DNA of 10,357 nt from Spirochaetia bacterium (GTDB lineage Bacteria > Spirochaetota > Spirochaetia > Sphaerochaetales > Sphaerochaetaceae): positions 1 to 10,357 of the forward strand of contig SABI01000076.1 in the NCBI GenBank assembly GCA_009929055.1, given 5' to 3'. Under the pieces are notes generated by a model. It was not told where the DNA came from. It ran no database searches and was given only the letters and a program-made list of their open reading frames with translations. Positions within the stretch are counted from its first letter, which is position 1; every line of letters begins with the position of its first letter. Positions 1 through 6,246 of the stretch are shown here, in pieces. Position numbers and translations under genes: made by a program.

Positions 1-2
1 GT

Positions 3-194
3 ATTAGTGTAAGAGAGAAGGAGATTTTGCTGTTATTAGTTAAAGGAGATACTTCTCATGAGATAGCTGCTAATCTATTTATTTCGCATAACACAGTAAA
101 ATCTCATATTAAACATATTTATGAAAAATTACATGTTTCAACTCGAGTACAACTCTTTTCTCTTCTTTCAAATATTAACGAAAAGAAAAATTAA
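3..194 (+). CDS. LuxR/NarL-type DNA-binding regulator, C-terminal fragment (5' end outside window)
   Basis: The frame entering from the left edge encodes 63 residues ending at a TAA stop at 192-194. Seen in the sequence: the opening ISVREKEILLLL, then the recognition region with EIAANLFISHNTVKSHIKH, then a KLHVSTRVQL-like helix. This matches the LuxR/GerE helix-turn-helix in order and spacing (T-x-R-E-x-E-V-L, then EIA-x-x-L-x-I-S-x-x-T-V-K-x-H, then K-L-x-V-x-x-R). In this family the HTH lies at the C-terminus behind a sensing or receiver domain, which here lies outside the window, so the signal is unknown. The gene converges on the NusG paralogue and the stop codons overlap within TTAA (191-194). 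The DNA-binding call is secure; whether this is a response regulator or a stand-alone regulator cannot be told. Confidence 0.88.
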   Translation: MSVREKEILLLLVKGDTSHEIAANLFISHNTVKSHIKHIYEKLHVSTRVQLFSLLSNINEKKN

Positions 195-724
195 TGTGTT
201 GATTCTCCATCTGCTATATCTGTAATACTGACATTAATGATTTGTCTTTTTCCACCAAACTCAAAGGCGACATGCACCCTCTTATGGTGGCGATCAACTT
301 TCACGATTTCCCCTTTCATATCAAATAAGGGGCCATCAATTACTTTAACAAGTCGACCTTCCTCAAACTTTACTCTACTAGGTTGGATAGTTCCTTGATG
401 GTTATAGACCCACCGGGCATACTCTTCATCACCACCTTTCAAGGAGAGGGTGTTATCTGGGTTTCTTAATATTTTATAAGCATTACGTTCTTGTTTTATA
501 AGAAAGAGGGGGAAAGGGAAATCATCATCTAGGTAAAGAAACACATATCCAGGAATAAGAGGTTGTTTTACCTTACTCCATTTTCCCATCTTTTTTTGTT
601 GCATGATGCGTATAGGAAAGAATACTTCTATTTCTTCATTGAGGAGTTCTCTTACACTTTTTTTTATCGTATAGACAAGTTGCACTTCTGAGCCTGTTTT
701 ACAGTAAAGACAATAACTTTTCAT
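191..724 (-). CDS. NusG-family specialised transcription antiterminator (LoaP/UpxY/RfaH-like)
   Basis: A 177-residue protein with the NusG layout: an N-terminal NGN domain (about 1-110) opening SYCLYCKTGSE, a PLIPGYVF motif at 55-62 typical of NGN domains, and a KOW segment at about 120-150 (GRLVKVIDGPLFDMKGEI). The charged linker after FFP (about 36-53) resembles LoaP and UpxY more than housekeeping NusG. Such paralogues bind elongating RNA polymerase and let it pass terminators in long polysaccharide or secondary-metabolite operons. The gene begins 3 bases after the dehydratase stop (TAG-TAG-ATG) with only a weak AGGG ribosome site inside the upstream gene, so translation is probably coupled to it. 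That partner supports a surface-polysaccharide role. Unusually, it is the last gene of its unit with no target operon downstream, so it may act in trans or on its own leader. Confidence 0.85.
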   Translation of the reverse strand: MKSYCLYCKTGSEVQLVYTIKKSVRELLNEEIEVFFPIRIMQQKKMGKWSKVKQPLIPGYVFLYLDDDFPFPLFLIKQERNAYKILRNPDNTLSLKGGDEEYARWVYNHQGTIQPSRVKFEEGRLVKVIDGPLFDMKGEIVKVDRHHKRVHVAFEFGGKRQIINVSITDIADGESTH

Positions 725-727
725 CTA

Positions 728-2560
728 CTACCCTATTACATGGTGGCCAGGACGAACAAACTCTGGAACGAATACATGAAGGTGTTTTATAACTTCTTTG
801 GGATTAAGAGTGTGAATTTTATGATAAAATTCTAAAAATTCTTCTTCGCTACAAAGCCCATTTACTTTAGCTTTATAGACTTTAGGGTTATCAGTAGCAA
901 TGGTATTATCGAGGTCACTTAATTTTTCTTCATATAATTTTTCACCAGGACGCAGGCCTGAAATAATTATCTTACTTCTCCCATCGCCAAAATATTTTAA
1001 TAACCTAGTTGCAAATTCATAAATATTTACTGGCTCTCCCATCTCTAAAACCATTACTTCTCCCCCATTACCAAGTGATCCAGCTTGGAATACAAGTGAA
1101 ACTGCCTCAGGAATCGTCATGAAGTAACGGATTATATTTTTATCGGTAACAGTAATAGGTAAGCCATTTCTCATTTGCTCTAAAAAGAGAGGTAGCATTG
1201 ACCCCCTACTTCCTAGTACGTTTCCAAAACGAACTGCAATTATTTCTGTCTCTTGGCTGCTCAACATTCGAGCAATCTTCTCTGCTACTCTTTTAGTTGC
1301 TCCCATCACGTTTGTTGGGTTTACTGCTTTATCTGTTGAAATAACAATACATCGGCTTGCTTTATGTGTTACAGCACTTTTAAGGACATGATAAGTTCCC
1401 ATTATATTGGTCTTTACTGCCTCTTCAGGATAATATTCCATCATCGGAACATGCTTAAGGGCAGCTGCATGGAATACAATTTCAGGTTGATATGTTTTAT
1501 AAATTAAATCTACTTTTTCTGCATCTCGAACATCACATACAATAGGGAGGATTTTCTCACTAAACTCATCCCTATAATTATGCAACCTTAAAGAGAGGTC
1601 ATGGAGCTCTGTTTCATCAATATCTACTAACAATAGTTTAGCTGGGTCATATTCTAAAAGCTGCCTACAAATTTCACTTCCAATAGACCCACCTGCCCCT
1701 GTAATAAGAATTCGTTTACCATTGACCATCTTTTTTATTGGCTCTCTATCTAATACAACAGGACTTCTTCCAAGTAGGTCTTCAAAATTAATTGATCTAA
1801 TATCTGCAACATTTTTCTTTTTACTCTCAAGTTCAAAGAGGGAAGGAATTATCTTTACTTCGATTCCAAATCGCTCAGCTATCTCAAGAGCCTGTTTCAT
1901 CTTATTTCCTGATAGATTTGTTATCCCGATAATAAGGACTTGAATATCTGCTGTTCTAAAGATATCGGGCATATGATCTATGTTACCAAGAACCCTAATG
2001 CCATTAATCATAGCCCCTTTTTTTATAGGGTTATCATCAATAAACCCAATTATATTATACTGGAGCTTATTTCTAAAATGTTGGCGAACAAGTTGCATTC
2101 CAATTTCACCAGCTCCATATATCATTGCCTTTTGGACTTGCGCAGTTGTTGTGGTTTTCATCCGATAGGTATGGGTAATTCTATAGACAACTCGATATCC
2201 TAGTAAGAGTAGAAGTGAATATGAAGTAAAAGGGAGAACTTTTCTAAATACAAGACCAAAATCTTTAGTGATAAAAAGCAGCACTCCAGTAAAAAGGAGA
2301 TTAGCAAAAACAATAGCAAGACCACCACGTAGGACTAATTCAAGAGAGCTGTCAATGAGTCTTATTGAGTACACTCTAAAGAGAGTGAGCATGATAAGAT
2401 GAAAAATTATTGTAATTAAAAAAATGTCGAAAGAAACAAAAACTGCATCATAAGGAGCACTAAGTGTAAATAAAGTGAGTAAGTATGACAAGAAAAGGAG
2501 AAGAGAGTCACTAAGCATCATGAGAAATCTTCTCGCTAATCGTTCTAATCTATGTTTCAT
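728..2560 (-). CDS. Membrane-anchored nucleotide-sugar 4,6-dehydratase (CapD/FlaA1/WbpM/PglF family)
   Basis: A 610-residue protein of the usual length for the long CapD/WbpM/PglF class. Four hydrophobic segments lie near residues 14-34, 45-65, 76-97 and 104-122. A CoA-binding-like Rossmann domain follows with GAGEIG at 149-154, then the catalytic extended-SDR domain with GAGGSIG at 288-294, STDKA at 408-412 and NVMGATKR at 417-424. The usual SDR tyrosine is replaced by Met (MGATK), as known for WbpM-type enzymes that use Ser-Met-Lys. These enzymes dehydrate UDP-GlcNAc to a UDP-4-keto-6-deoxy sugar at the cytoplasmic face of the inner membrane, the first step to di-N-acetyl sugars such as bacillosamine or to QuiNAc/FucNAc. 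The exact product cannot be read from sequence. The ribosome site is poor (GGACGGA). It is followed 3 bases later by the NusG paralogue. Confidence 0.92.
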   Translation of the reverse strand: MKHRLERLARRFLMMLSDSLLLFLSYLLTLFTLSAPYDAVFVSFDIFLITIIFHLIMLTLFRVYSIRLIDSSLELVLRGGLAIVFANLLFTGVLLFITKDFGLVFRKVLPFTSYSLLLLLGYRVVYRITHTYRMKTTTTAQVQKAMIYGAGEIGMQLVRQHFRNKLQYNIIGFIDDNPIKKGAMINGIRVLGNIDHMPDIFRTADIQVLIIGITNLSGNKMKQALEIAERFGIEVKIIPSLFELESKKKNVADIRSINFEDLLGRSPVVLDREPIKKMVNGKRILITGAGGSIGSEICRQLLEYDPAKLLLVDIDETELHDLSLRLHNYRDEFSEKILPIVCDVRDAEKVDLIYKTYQPEIVFHAAALKHVPMMEYYPEEAVKTNIMGTYHVLKSAVTHKASRCIVISTDKAVNPTNVMGATKRVAEKIARMLSSQETEIIAVRFGNVLGSRGSMLPLFLEQMRNGLPITVTDKNIIRYFMTIPEAVSLVFQAGSLGNGGEVMVLEMGEPVNIYEFATRLLKYFGDGRSKIIISGLRPGEKLYEEKLSDLDNTIATDNPKVYKAKVNGLCSEEEFLEFYHKIHTLNPKEVIKHLHVFVPEFVRPGHHVIG

Positions 2561-2605
2561 ATAATTCCGTCCAATATTGATAAAATCTTTTACTTTCTTT
2601 CATAG

Positions 2606-2634
2606 CGTATACGTTTAAAAACAAAGCATATCAA
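2606..2634 (-). promoter_or_regulatory. Candidate sigma70 promoter for the dehydratase/antiterminator unit
   Basis: On the minus strand TTGATA (2634-2629), a 17-base spacer, and TATACG (2611-2606). The predicted transcript start is near 2599, giving a leader of about 39 bases before the ATG at 2560. The -10 overlaps an 8-base palindrome, CGTATACG. A competing -10, TATACT at 2684-2679, and a TTGACT at 2743-2738 lie farther upstream, so the true start is uncertain in this very AT-rich spacer. Confidence 0.38.
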
Positions 2635-2805
2635 ACTATCTAATAAAATAACAGCATACCTATAAACAAATATTTTTAAGTATAGTTACGATAACTGCTT
2701 ATATTGAATATATCTAGATATTAGATATACTACCTCGAGTCAAATAACAATCGAAATATATAACATATGGTAAATATACGATGTATAATAATTATTGTTT
2801 TTTTA

Positions 2806-2846
2806 GAGAAAAACCTGCAGTAGAACATCCATAAGCAGGTTTTCTC
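2806..2846 (-). terminator. Hairpin terminator behind the aminotransferase, possibly bidirectional
   Basis: Arms GAGAAAAACCTGC (2806-2818) and GCAGGTTTTCTC (2835-2846) pair over 12 bases with one bulged A, around a 16-base loop. It lies 35 bases past the aminotransferase stop. Read on the minus strand the distal arm carries five T residues after the GC-rich core (AACCTGC/GCAGGTT), as an intrinsic terminator would, but there is no T tract beyond the stem and the loop is long. A role as leader structure for the next unit is possible. Confidence 0.5.
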
Positions 2847-2880
2847 ATACACGATCTTAATTTGAGTAGAAAAGAATCTA

Positions 2881-4074
2881 TTACTCTCTCGTTTTATATT
2901 CTTCTAAAGCAACTCTAAGACATAACATTGCATTTCTCAAATCCTCTTCATTTAAGACATATGCTATTCTCACTTCATCTTTACCGAGTGACTCATCTAC
3001 ATAAAACCCATTTGCTGGGGCTAGCATGAGAGTTTGATTTTGGTAGCTGAAGTCTTTGAGTAAAAAGAGACAAAAATCTTCTGCATCAGCTACTGGAAGT
3101 TTAGCTATAAGGTAGAAAGCACCTTTAGGCATGCTGCAATCAACTCCGGCAATGGTATGTAATTCTTTAACAAGAAAATCTCGTCTCTTTTGGTATTCCC
3201 CTTGAACTTCTTTGATATAAGAAAGAGGAGTCTGTAGTGCTGCTAGGGCTGCAGTTTGTTCAATATCAGGAGGGCAGAGTCTCGCTTGAGCAAGCTTAAT
3301 TGCCCCATCTATTACATCTTGATTTTTTGTAACAAGAGAGCCAATACGAGCACCACACATACTATAGCGTTTAGAGAACGAGTCAACTACGATAACTCTA
3401 TCAGAATATTCAGTGAATGTAAGGGCACTAATGAATTCATGTCCATCATAACAAAACTCTCGATACACCTCATCAACGATAAGGAAAAGGTCTCTCTTTT
3501 TCACAAGGTCTAATAACTGTTGTAATTCTTGTTTACTATAAATATACCCAGTTGGGTTATTAGGAGAGCATATCATAATAGCCCGTGTTTTATCATTTAT
3601 CTTTTTCTCAAACTCACTAATATCAGGTAAACTAAAGCCCTCTTCAAAACGGCTGGTAACGCTTTTGAGCACTACCCCAGCCCCTTTTGCAAAGGAGCCT
3701 ACATTAGTGTAATAAGGTTCTGGAACAATGACTTCATCAAGAGGATCACAAAGGGTCATTAAGGTAAATTGTATTGCTTCACTTCCCCCTGTTGTTACCA
3801 TAATATTCTCAGGTTTTACCTCTACATTATATTGACGATAATACTCTGGGAGGGCTTGGCGAAGTTCTTCATCACCCTCAGATTGACCATAAGCAATTAT
3901 TTCATGGTTATACCCTCGTATTGCTTCAAGGACTTGAGGTGGTGTCTTAATATCGGGTTGTCCAATATTTAAATAATATACATGTATCCCTTTTCTTTTT
4001 GCTTCATTAGCATAAGGGACTAATCTTCTGATTGGAGATGCTTGAAAACTTGATATTCTGCTAGATAAATCCAT
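2881..4074 (-). CDS. Pyridoxal-phosphate aminotransferase, class I/II (aspartate aminotransferase-like)
   Basis: A 397-residue protein, normal length for fold-type I aminotransferases. Visible signatures: YLNIGQPDIKTP near 34-45, TTGGSEA at 94-100 contacting the cofactor phosphate, SPNNPTG at 170-176 with the conserved Asn, DEVY at 201-204 whose Asp binds the pyridine nitrogen, SFSKRYSMCGARIG at 232-245 with the Schiff-base lysine K235, and R369 (EVRIAY) for the substrate carboxylate. It transfers amino groups between an amino acid and a 2-oxoacid in the cytoplasm; substrate is not predictable beyond an aspartate/aromatic/alanine-like range. The start is well supported by GGAG (4081-4084) six bases upstream of the ATG. 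The PRPP synthetase lies 98 bases upstream on the same strand with no convincing terminator between, so co-transcription is possible. Confidence 0.9.
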   Translation of the reverse strand: MDLSSRISSFQASPIRRLVPYANEAKRKGIHVYYLNIGQPDIKTPPQVLEAIRGYNHEIIAYGQSEGDEELRQALPEYYRQYNVEVKPENIMVTTGGSEAIQFTLMTLCDPLDEVIVPEPYYTNVGSFAKGAGVVLKSVTSRFEEGFSLPDISEFEKKINDKTRAIMICSPNNPTGYIYSKQELQQLLDLVKKRDLFLIVDEVYREFCYDGHEFISALTFTEYSDRVIVVDSFSKRYSMCGARIGSLVTKNQDVIDGAIKLAQARLCPPDIEQTAALAALQTPLSYIKEVQGEYQKRRDFLVKELHTIAGVDCSMPKGAFYLIAKLPVADAEDFCLFLLKDFSYQNQTLMLAPANGFYVDESLGKDEVRIAYVLNEEDLRNAMLCLRVALEEYKTRE

Positions 4075-4173
4075 GTAATACTCCTTTTTTTGGAAAGACT
4101 ACCCCCTAAAAACCAATTATTTGAAGGAGGTTGGGGCCTTTTGACCAGCCGAGAAGAGAAGAAGATCCGATTG

Positions 4174-5460
4174 TTAGTCTCGGTATACCTCTCTGCTCCC
4201 CGGCAATGGAGCTTGTGGGTTGGCTTGACTCATATCAACTAGCCTGTGGATAAACTGACGGTTGTCGAGTAGTGGACTTAATGGGCGGCCATGGTGAAGT
4301 CTGCTGATAACCCTTGCAAAGAGTTCAGTAACATCTGCTTGGACAAACCATTCTTTACTTGTAAGTTCTTTATCGTGGAACACAGCGTTAGTTCCCACAA
4401 CTCGGTAGAAAACACCCTCTTGATACGCAGCATCAAAAGCTTCTCTTGCTGTTCCATTGAAGAAAGGGAGAGAAACTAGACAAATAATCTTTTTTGCACC
4501 AAGATTTTTTAATTCTTTCATTGCAATTAAGAGGGTTCCCCCTGTTCCAATCATATCATCTGCCATGAGAACTGTTTTATTAGTTACATCTCCTAAGAGG
4601 CTAATAGAACGAATGTTTGAACTTTTAGCGTCTTTAGAAACAACTGAATAATCTCTCTCTTTATATAACATAGCAAGGGGACGATGAAGGGCTTCTGCGT
4701 AGAATTTATTCCGTTGTACAGCTCCAGTATCAGGAGATACTACAACAAGGTCTGGGTCATTAAAATCAATGATCTTATGAAGTTTAATAAGTGCTTGGTA
4801 GGAAGCATGGAGATTTTCAAGGTGAGTTTGATTAAAGCAATTTTCAATTTCTCTACTATGAATATCGAGGGTAATAATCCTTTCTACTCCCATATTCTCA
4901 CACATTCTTCCAAATAAAGCGGCCGTAAGGGCTTCTCTTGAACTCTTTTTATGCTGCCTTGCATAGGGATAAGTTGGAAGAACGAGGGTAACACTTTCAG
5001 CTCCACTATTTTTAAGGGCACTAATTGTGGTGAACATAAACATGATGTGATCGTTTATACTAAGAGAAGTTGGCGTTTCACTATCCCATAGTTTTATTGG
5101 ATAGCTATTTGAAACATCATAAATAAAAAAGACCCTTAATCCTCTCACAGCTTGTAAAATTTCAGATTTCACTTCACCATTAGCAAATTGGGTATAACGA
5201 ACAGGGATTTCAAAGTCAGGACATGTATATGCTTTTGGCTTTTTTCCCCTTGGAATTTTCTTACTTACCAAGTCATCATTAAGGGTCACAAGGTCTAATA
5301 GCTCTTCAGGACTCATATCATGACGCTTCACTAATGAGGCACTAAGCTTCTGATAGCGGTCTAGATATAGCCTTCTTAGGTGTCTTACTACCTTGCCTGC
5401 AAAGTATTCAGAACCAGGACCTGCAACTATTCCCAATTTATGTGGCTTAACAATGCTCAT
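4174..5460 (-). CDS. prs: Ribose-phosphate pyrophosphokinase (PRPP synthetase), long form
   Basis: Makes phosphoribosyl pyrophosphate from ribose-5-phosphate and ATP for purine, pyrimidine, NAD, His and Trp synthesis. With the ATG at 5460 it has 428 residues, against about 315 for the common bacterial enzyme. Seen: KLGIVAGPGSEYFAGKV near the start, FANGEVKSEI near 92-101, DIHSREIENCF near 199-209, SPDTGAVQRNKFYAEAL near 242-258, and the PRPP loop VLMADDMIGTGGTL at 297-310. Extra length lies between the first motif and FANGE (about residues 45-85, Lys-rich near the end) and at the C-terminus. An in-frame GTG at 5497-5499 would add 13 residues, but they do not resemble the family and no ribosome site precedes it. 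The chosen ATG also lacks a Shine-Dalgarno, so the start is the weakest part of this call. Confidence 0.92.
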   Translation of the reverse strand: MSIVKPHKLGIVAGPGSEYFAGKVVRHLRRLYLDRYQKLSASLVKRHDMSPEELLDLVTLNDDLVSKKIPRGKKPKAYTCPDFEIPVRYTQFANGEVKSEILQAVRGLRVFFIYDVSNSYPIKLWDSETPTSLSINDHIMFMFTTISALKNSGAESVTLVLPTYPYARQHKKSSREALTAALFGRMCENMGVERIITLDIHSREIENCFNQTHLENLHASYQALIKLHKIIDFNDPDLVVVSPDTGAVQRNKFYAEALHRPLAMLYKERDYSVVSKDAKSSNIRSISLLGDVTNKTVLMADDMIGTGGTLLIAMKELKNLGAKKIICLVSLPFFNGTAREAFDAAYQEGVFYRVVGTNAVFHDKELTSKEWFVQADVTELFARVISRLHHGRPLSPLLDNRQFIHRLVDMSQANPQAPLPGSREVYRD

Positions 5461-5474
5461 AGCCGGTACTTTAC

Positions 5475-5503
5475 ACAATATTTTGTGATAATTCAACACT
5501 CAA
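5475..5503 (-). promoter_or_regulatory. Candidate promoter of the PRPP synthetase gene
   Basis: On the minus strand TTGAGT (5503-5498), 17 bases, TATTGT (5480-5475). Transcription would begin near 5468, leaving only about 7 bases before the ATG at 5460. The hexamers are moderate (4/6 matches each), so this could be chance in AT-rich DNA. It would rule out the upstream GTG start. Confidence 0.3.
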
Positions 5504-5652
5504 CTAATTCAAATTCATCTTTGTTCTCAATTAAAAAGCAAATTAATGAGAATAACAGACTATTAATGACAGATATTTACAAAACGTCTATATCCTTTGT
5601 AATTATTTGGACTTATATTTGTTTCCATAAGTATATGAAGCTGGATTTTGGT

Positions 5653-5658
5653 TATAAT
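5653..5658 (+). promoter_or_regulatory. Candidate -10 box (TATAAT) for the secreted beta-rich protein gene
   Basis: A perfect TATAAT lies 45 bases upstream of the ATG at 5704, placing the transcript start near 5665 and leaving room for the AGGAG ribosome site. No recognisable -35 occurs at 16-18 bases, so an activator may be needed or the match may be chance. Confidence 0.3.
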
Positions 5659-5703
5659 TATTGTTATCCAAAAATTTATTTCAGCATAAAACAGGAGAGC
5701 ATC

Positions 5704-6246
5704 ATGAAAAAATTATGTATAATTCTCATCGTAGTACTTCTTAGTTCTACTTTAGCAGTTTCTGCTCGAGCGAATGAAAGACTTGCTATTGGTGGTCAAC
5801 TTGGATTTTTAGCTACTGGTGTAGTTGTTGATATACCCCTTGGCCCTATTGCTATTCAAGGTGGATTAAACTACCCATTAGGAATTAAGTATATTGGAGA
5901 AGCTTCAGGTGAAGATACTGGCGATTTAGATAGCTTCCTTGATGCATTCTTTGTAGTAAGTGCAGATATTACCTATCCTATTTCTATGGGTGAGAATTTT
6001 GACTTAAAAGTGGGAGTAAGTACCCTTGGTTTTACCGATTTTCAAGCCGGGATATTAGGAGTTGCAGGAATTACGGTAAAAGGAGAATACTGGGTACCTA
6101 ATAAGAATTATGGTTTATTTGTTAACTTAAATTCTCCCCTCATTATCTATGGAGTTGCAGAGGGAGAATTCTTCCAAGAATCTAATGCATATCTTCCATT
6201 AATAGGTCTAGTCACCAGTACAGCTGGAATGTTGTGGAGACTATAG
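5704..6246 (+). CDS. Secreted, probably outer-membrane beta-rich protein of unknown function
   Basis: 180 residues from the ATG at 5704, which has a good ribosome site (CAGGAGAG, 5692-5699). The frame is open upstream to about 5380, but only the 5704 start gives a signal peptide: MKK, a hydrophobic core of about 16 residues, and an ARA cleavage site near residue 23. The mature part is rich in alternating hydrophobic and polar residues and glycines (GGQLGFLATGVVVDIPLG; ADITYPIS; FDLKVGVSTLGF; GLFVNLNSPLIIYG), as expected for amphipathic beta strands, and it ends in LWRL. I recognise no family. A small outer-membrane barrel or a periplasmic beta-sandwich both fit. The stop TAG (6244-6246) overlaps the argH stop in the palindrome CTATAG. 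Confidence 0.75.
   Translation: MKKLCIILIVVLLSSTLAVSARANERLAIGGQLGFLATGVVVDIPLGPIAIQGGLNYPLGIKYIGEASGEDTGDLDSFLDAFFVVSADITYPISMGENFDLKVGVSTLGFTDFQAGILGVAGITVKGEYWVPNKNYGLFVNLNSPLIIYGVAEGEFFQESNAYLPLIGLVTSTAGMLWRL

Larger units (their letters stand above)
2561..2880. other. AT-rich 320-base intergenic spacer
   Basis: No coding frame on either strand looks real. On the minus strand it holds, in order, a hairpin behind the aminotransferase (2806-2846), an AT-rich stretch with TATCTAGATA palindromic at 2711-2720, several promoter-like hexamers, and the short dehydratase leader. It is much richer in A+T than the flanking genes. I found no tRNA, recognisable riboswitch or tandem repeat in it. Confidence 0.6.

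Noticed and set aside
1722..2203. Plus-strand open frames inside the dehydratase gene
   Set aside because: They lack ribosome sites and protein-like composition and lie opposite a strongly conserved coding region, as do similar frames opposite the aminotransferase, PRPP synthetase and transporter genes.
2730..2734. GGTAG on the minus strand, resembling part of an RfaH ops element near a NusG paralogue gene
   Set aside because: Only the five-base core matches; flanking ops positions fail, and it overlaps promoter-like hexamers, so chance is the better explanation.
4075..4173. Possible terminator between PRPP synthetase and the aminotransferase (CCAA...TTGG followed by five T)
   Set aside because: The stem is only four pairs with a long loop, too weak to call; the genes may be co-transcribed.
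5380..5703. Upstream in-frame extension of the secreted-protein gene to about 5380
   Set aside because: It would overlap the 5' end of the PRPP synthetase gene, has no ribosome site, and would bury a clear signal peptide that begins at 5704 behind AGGAG.
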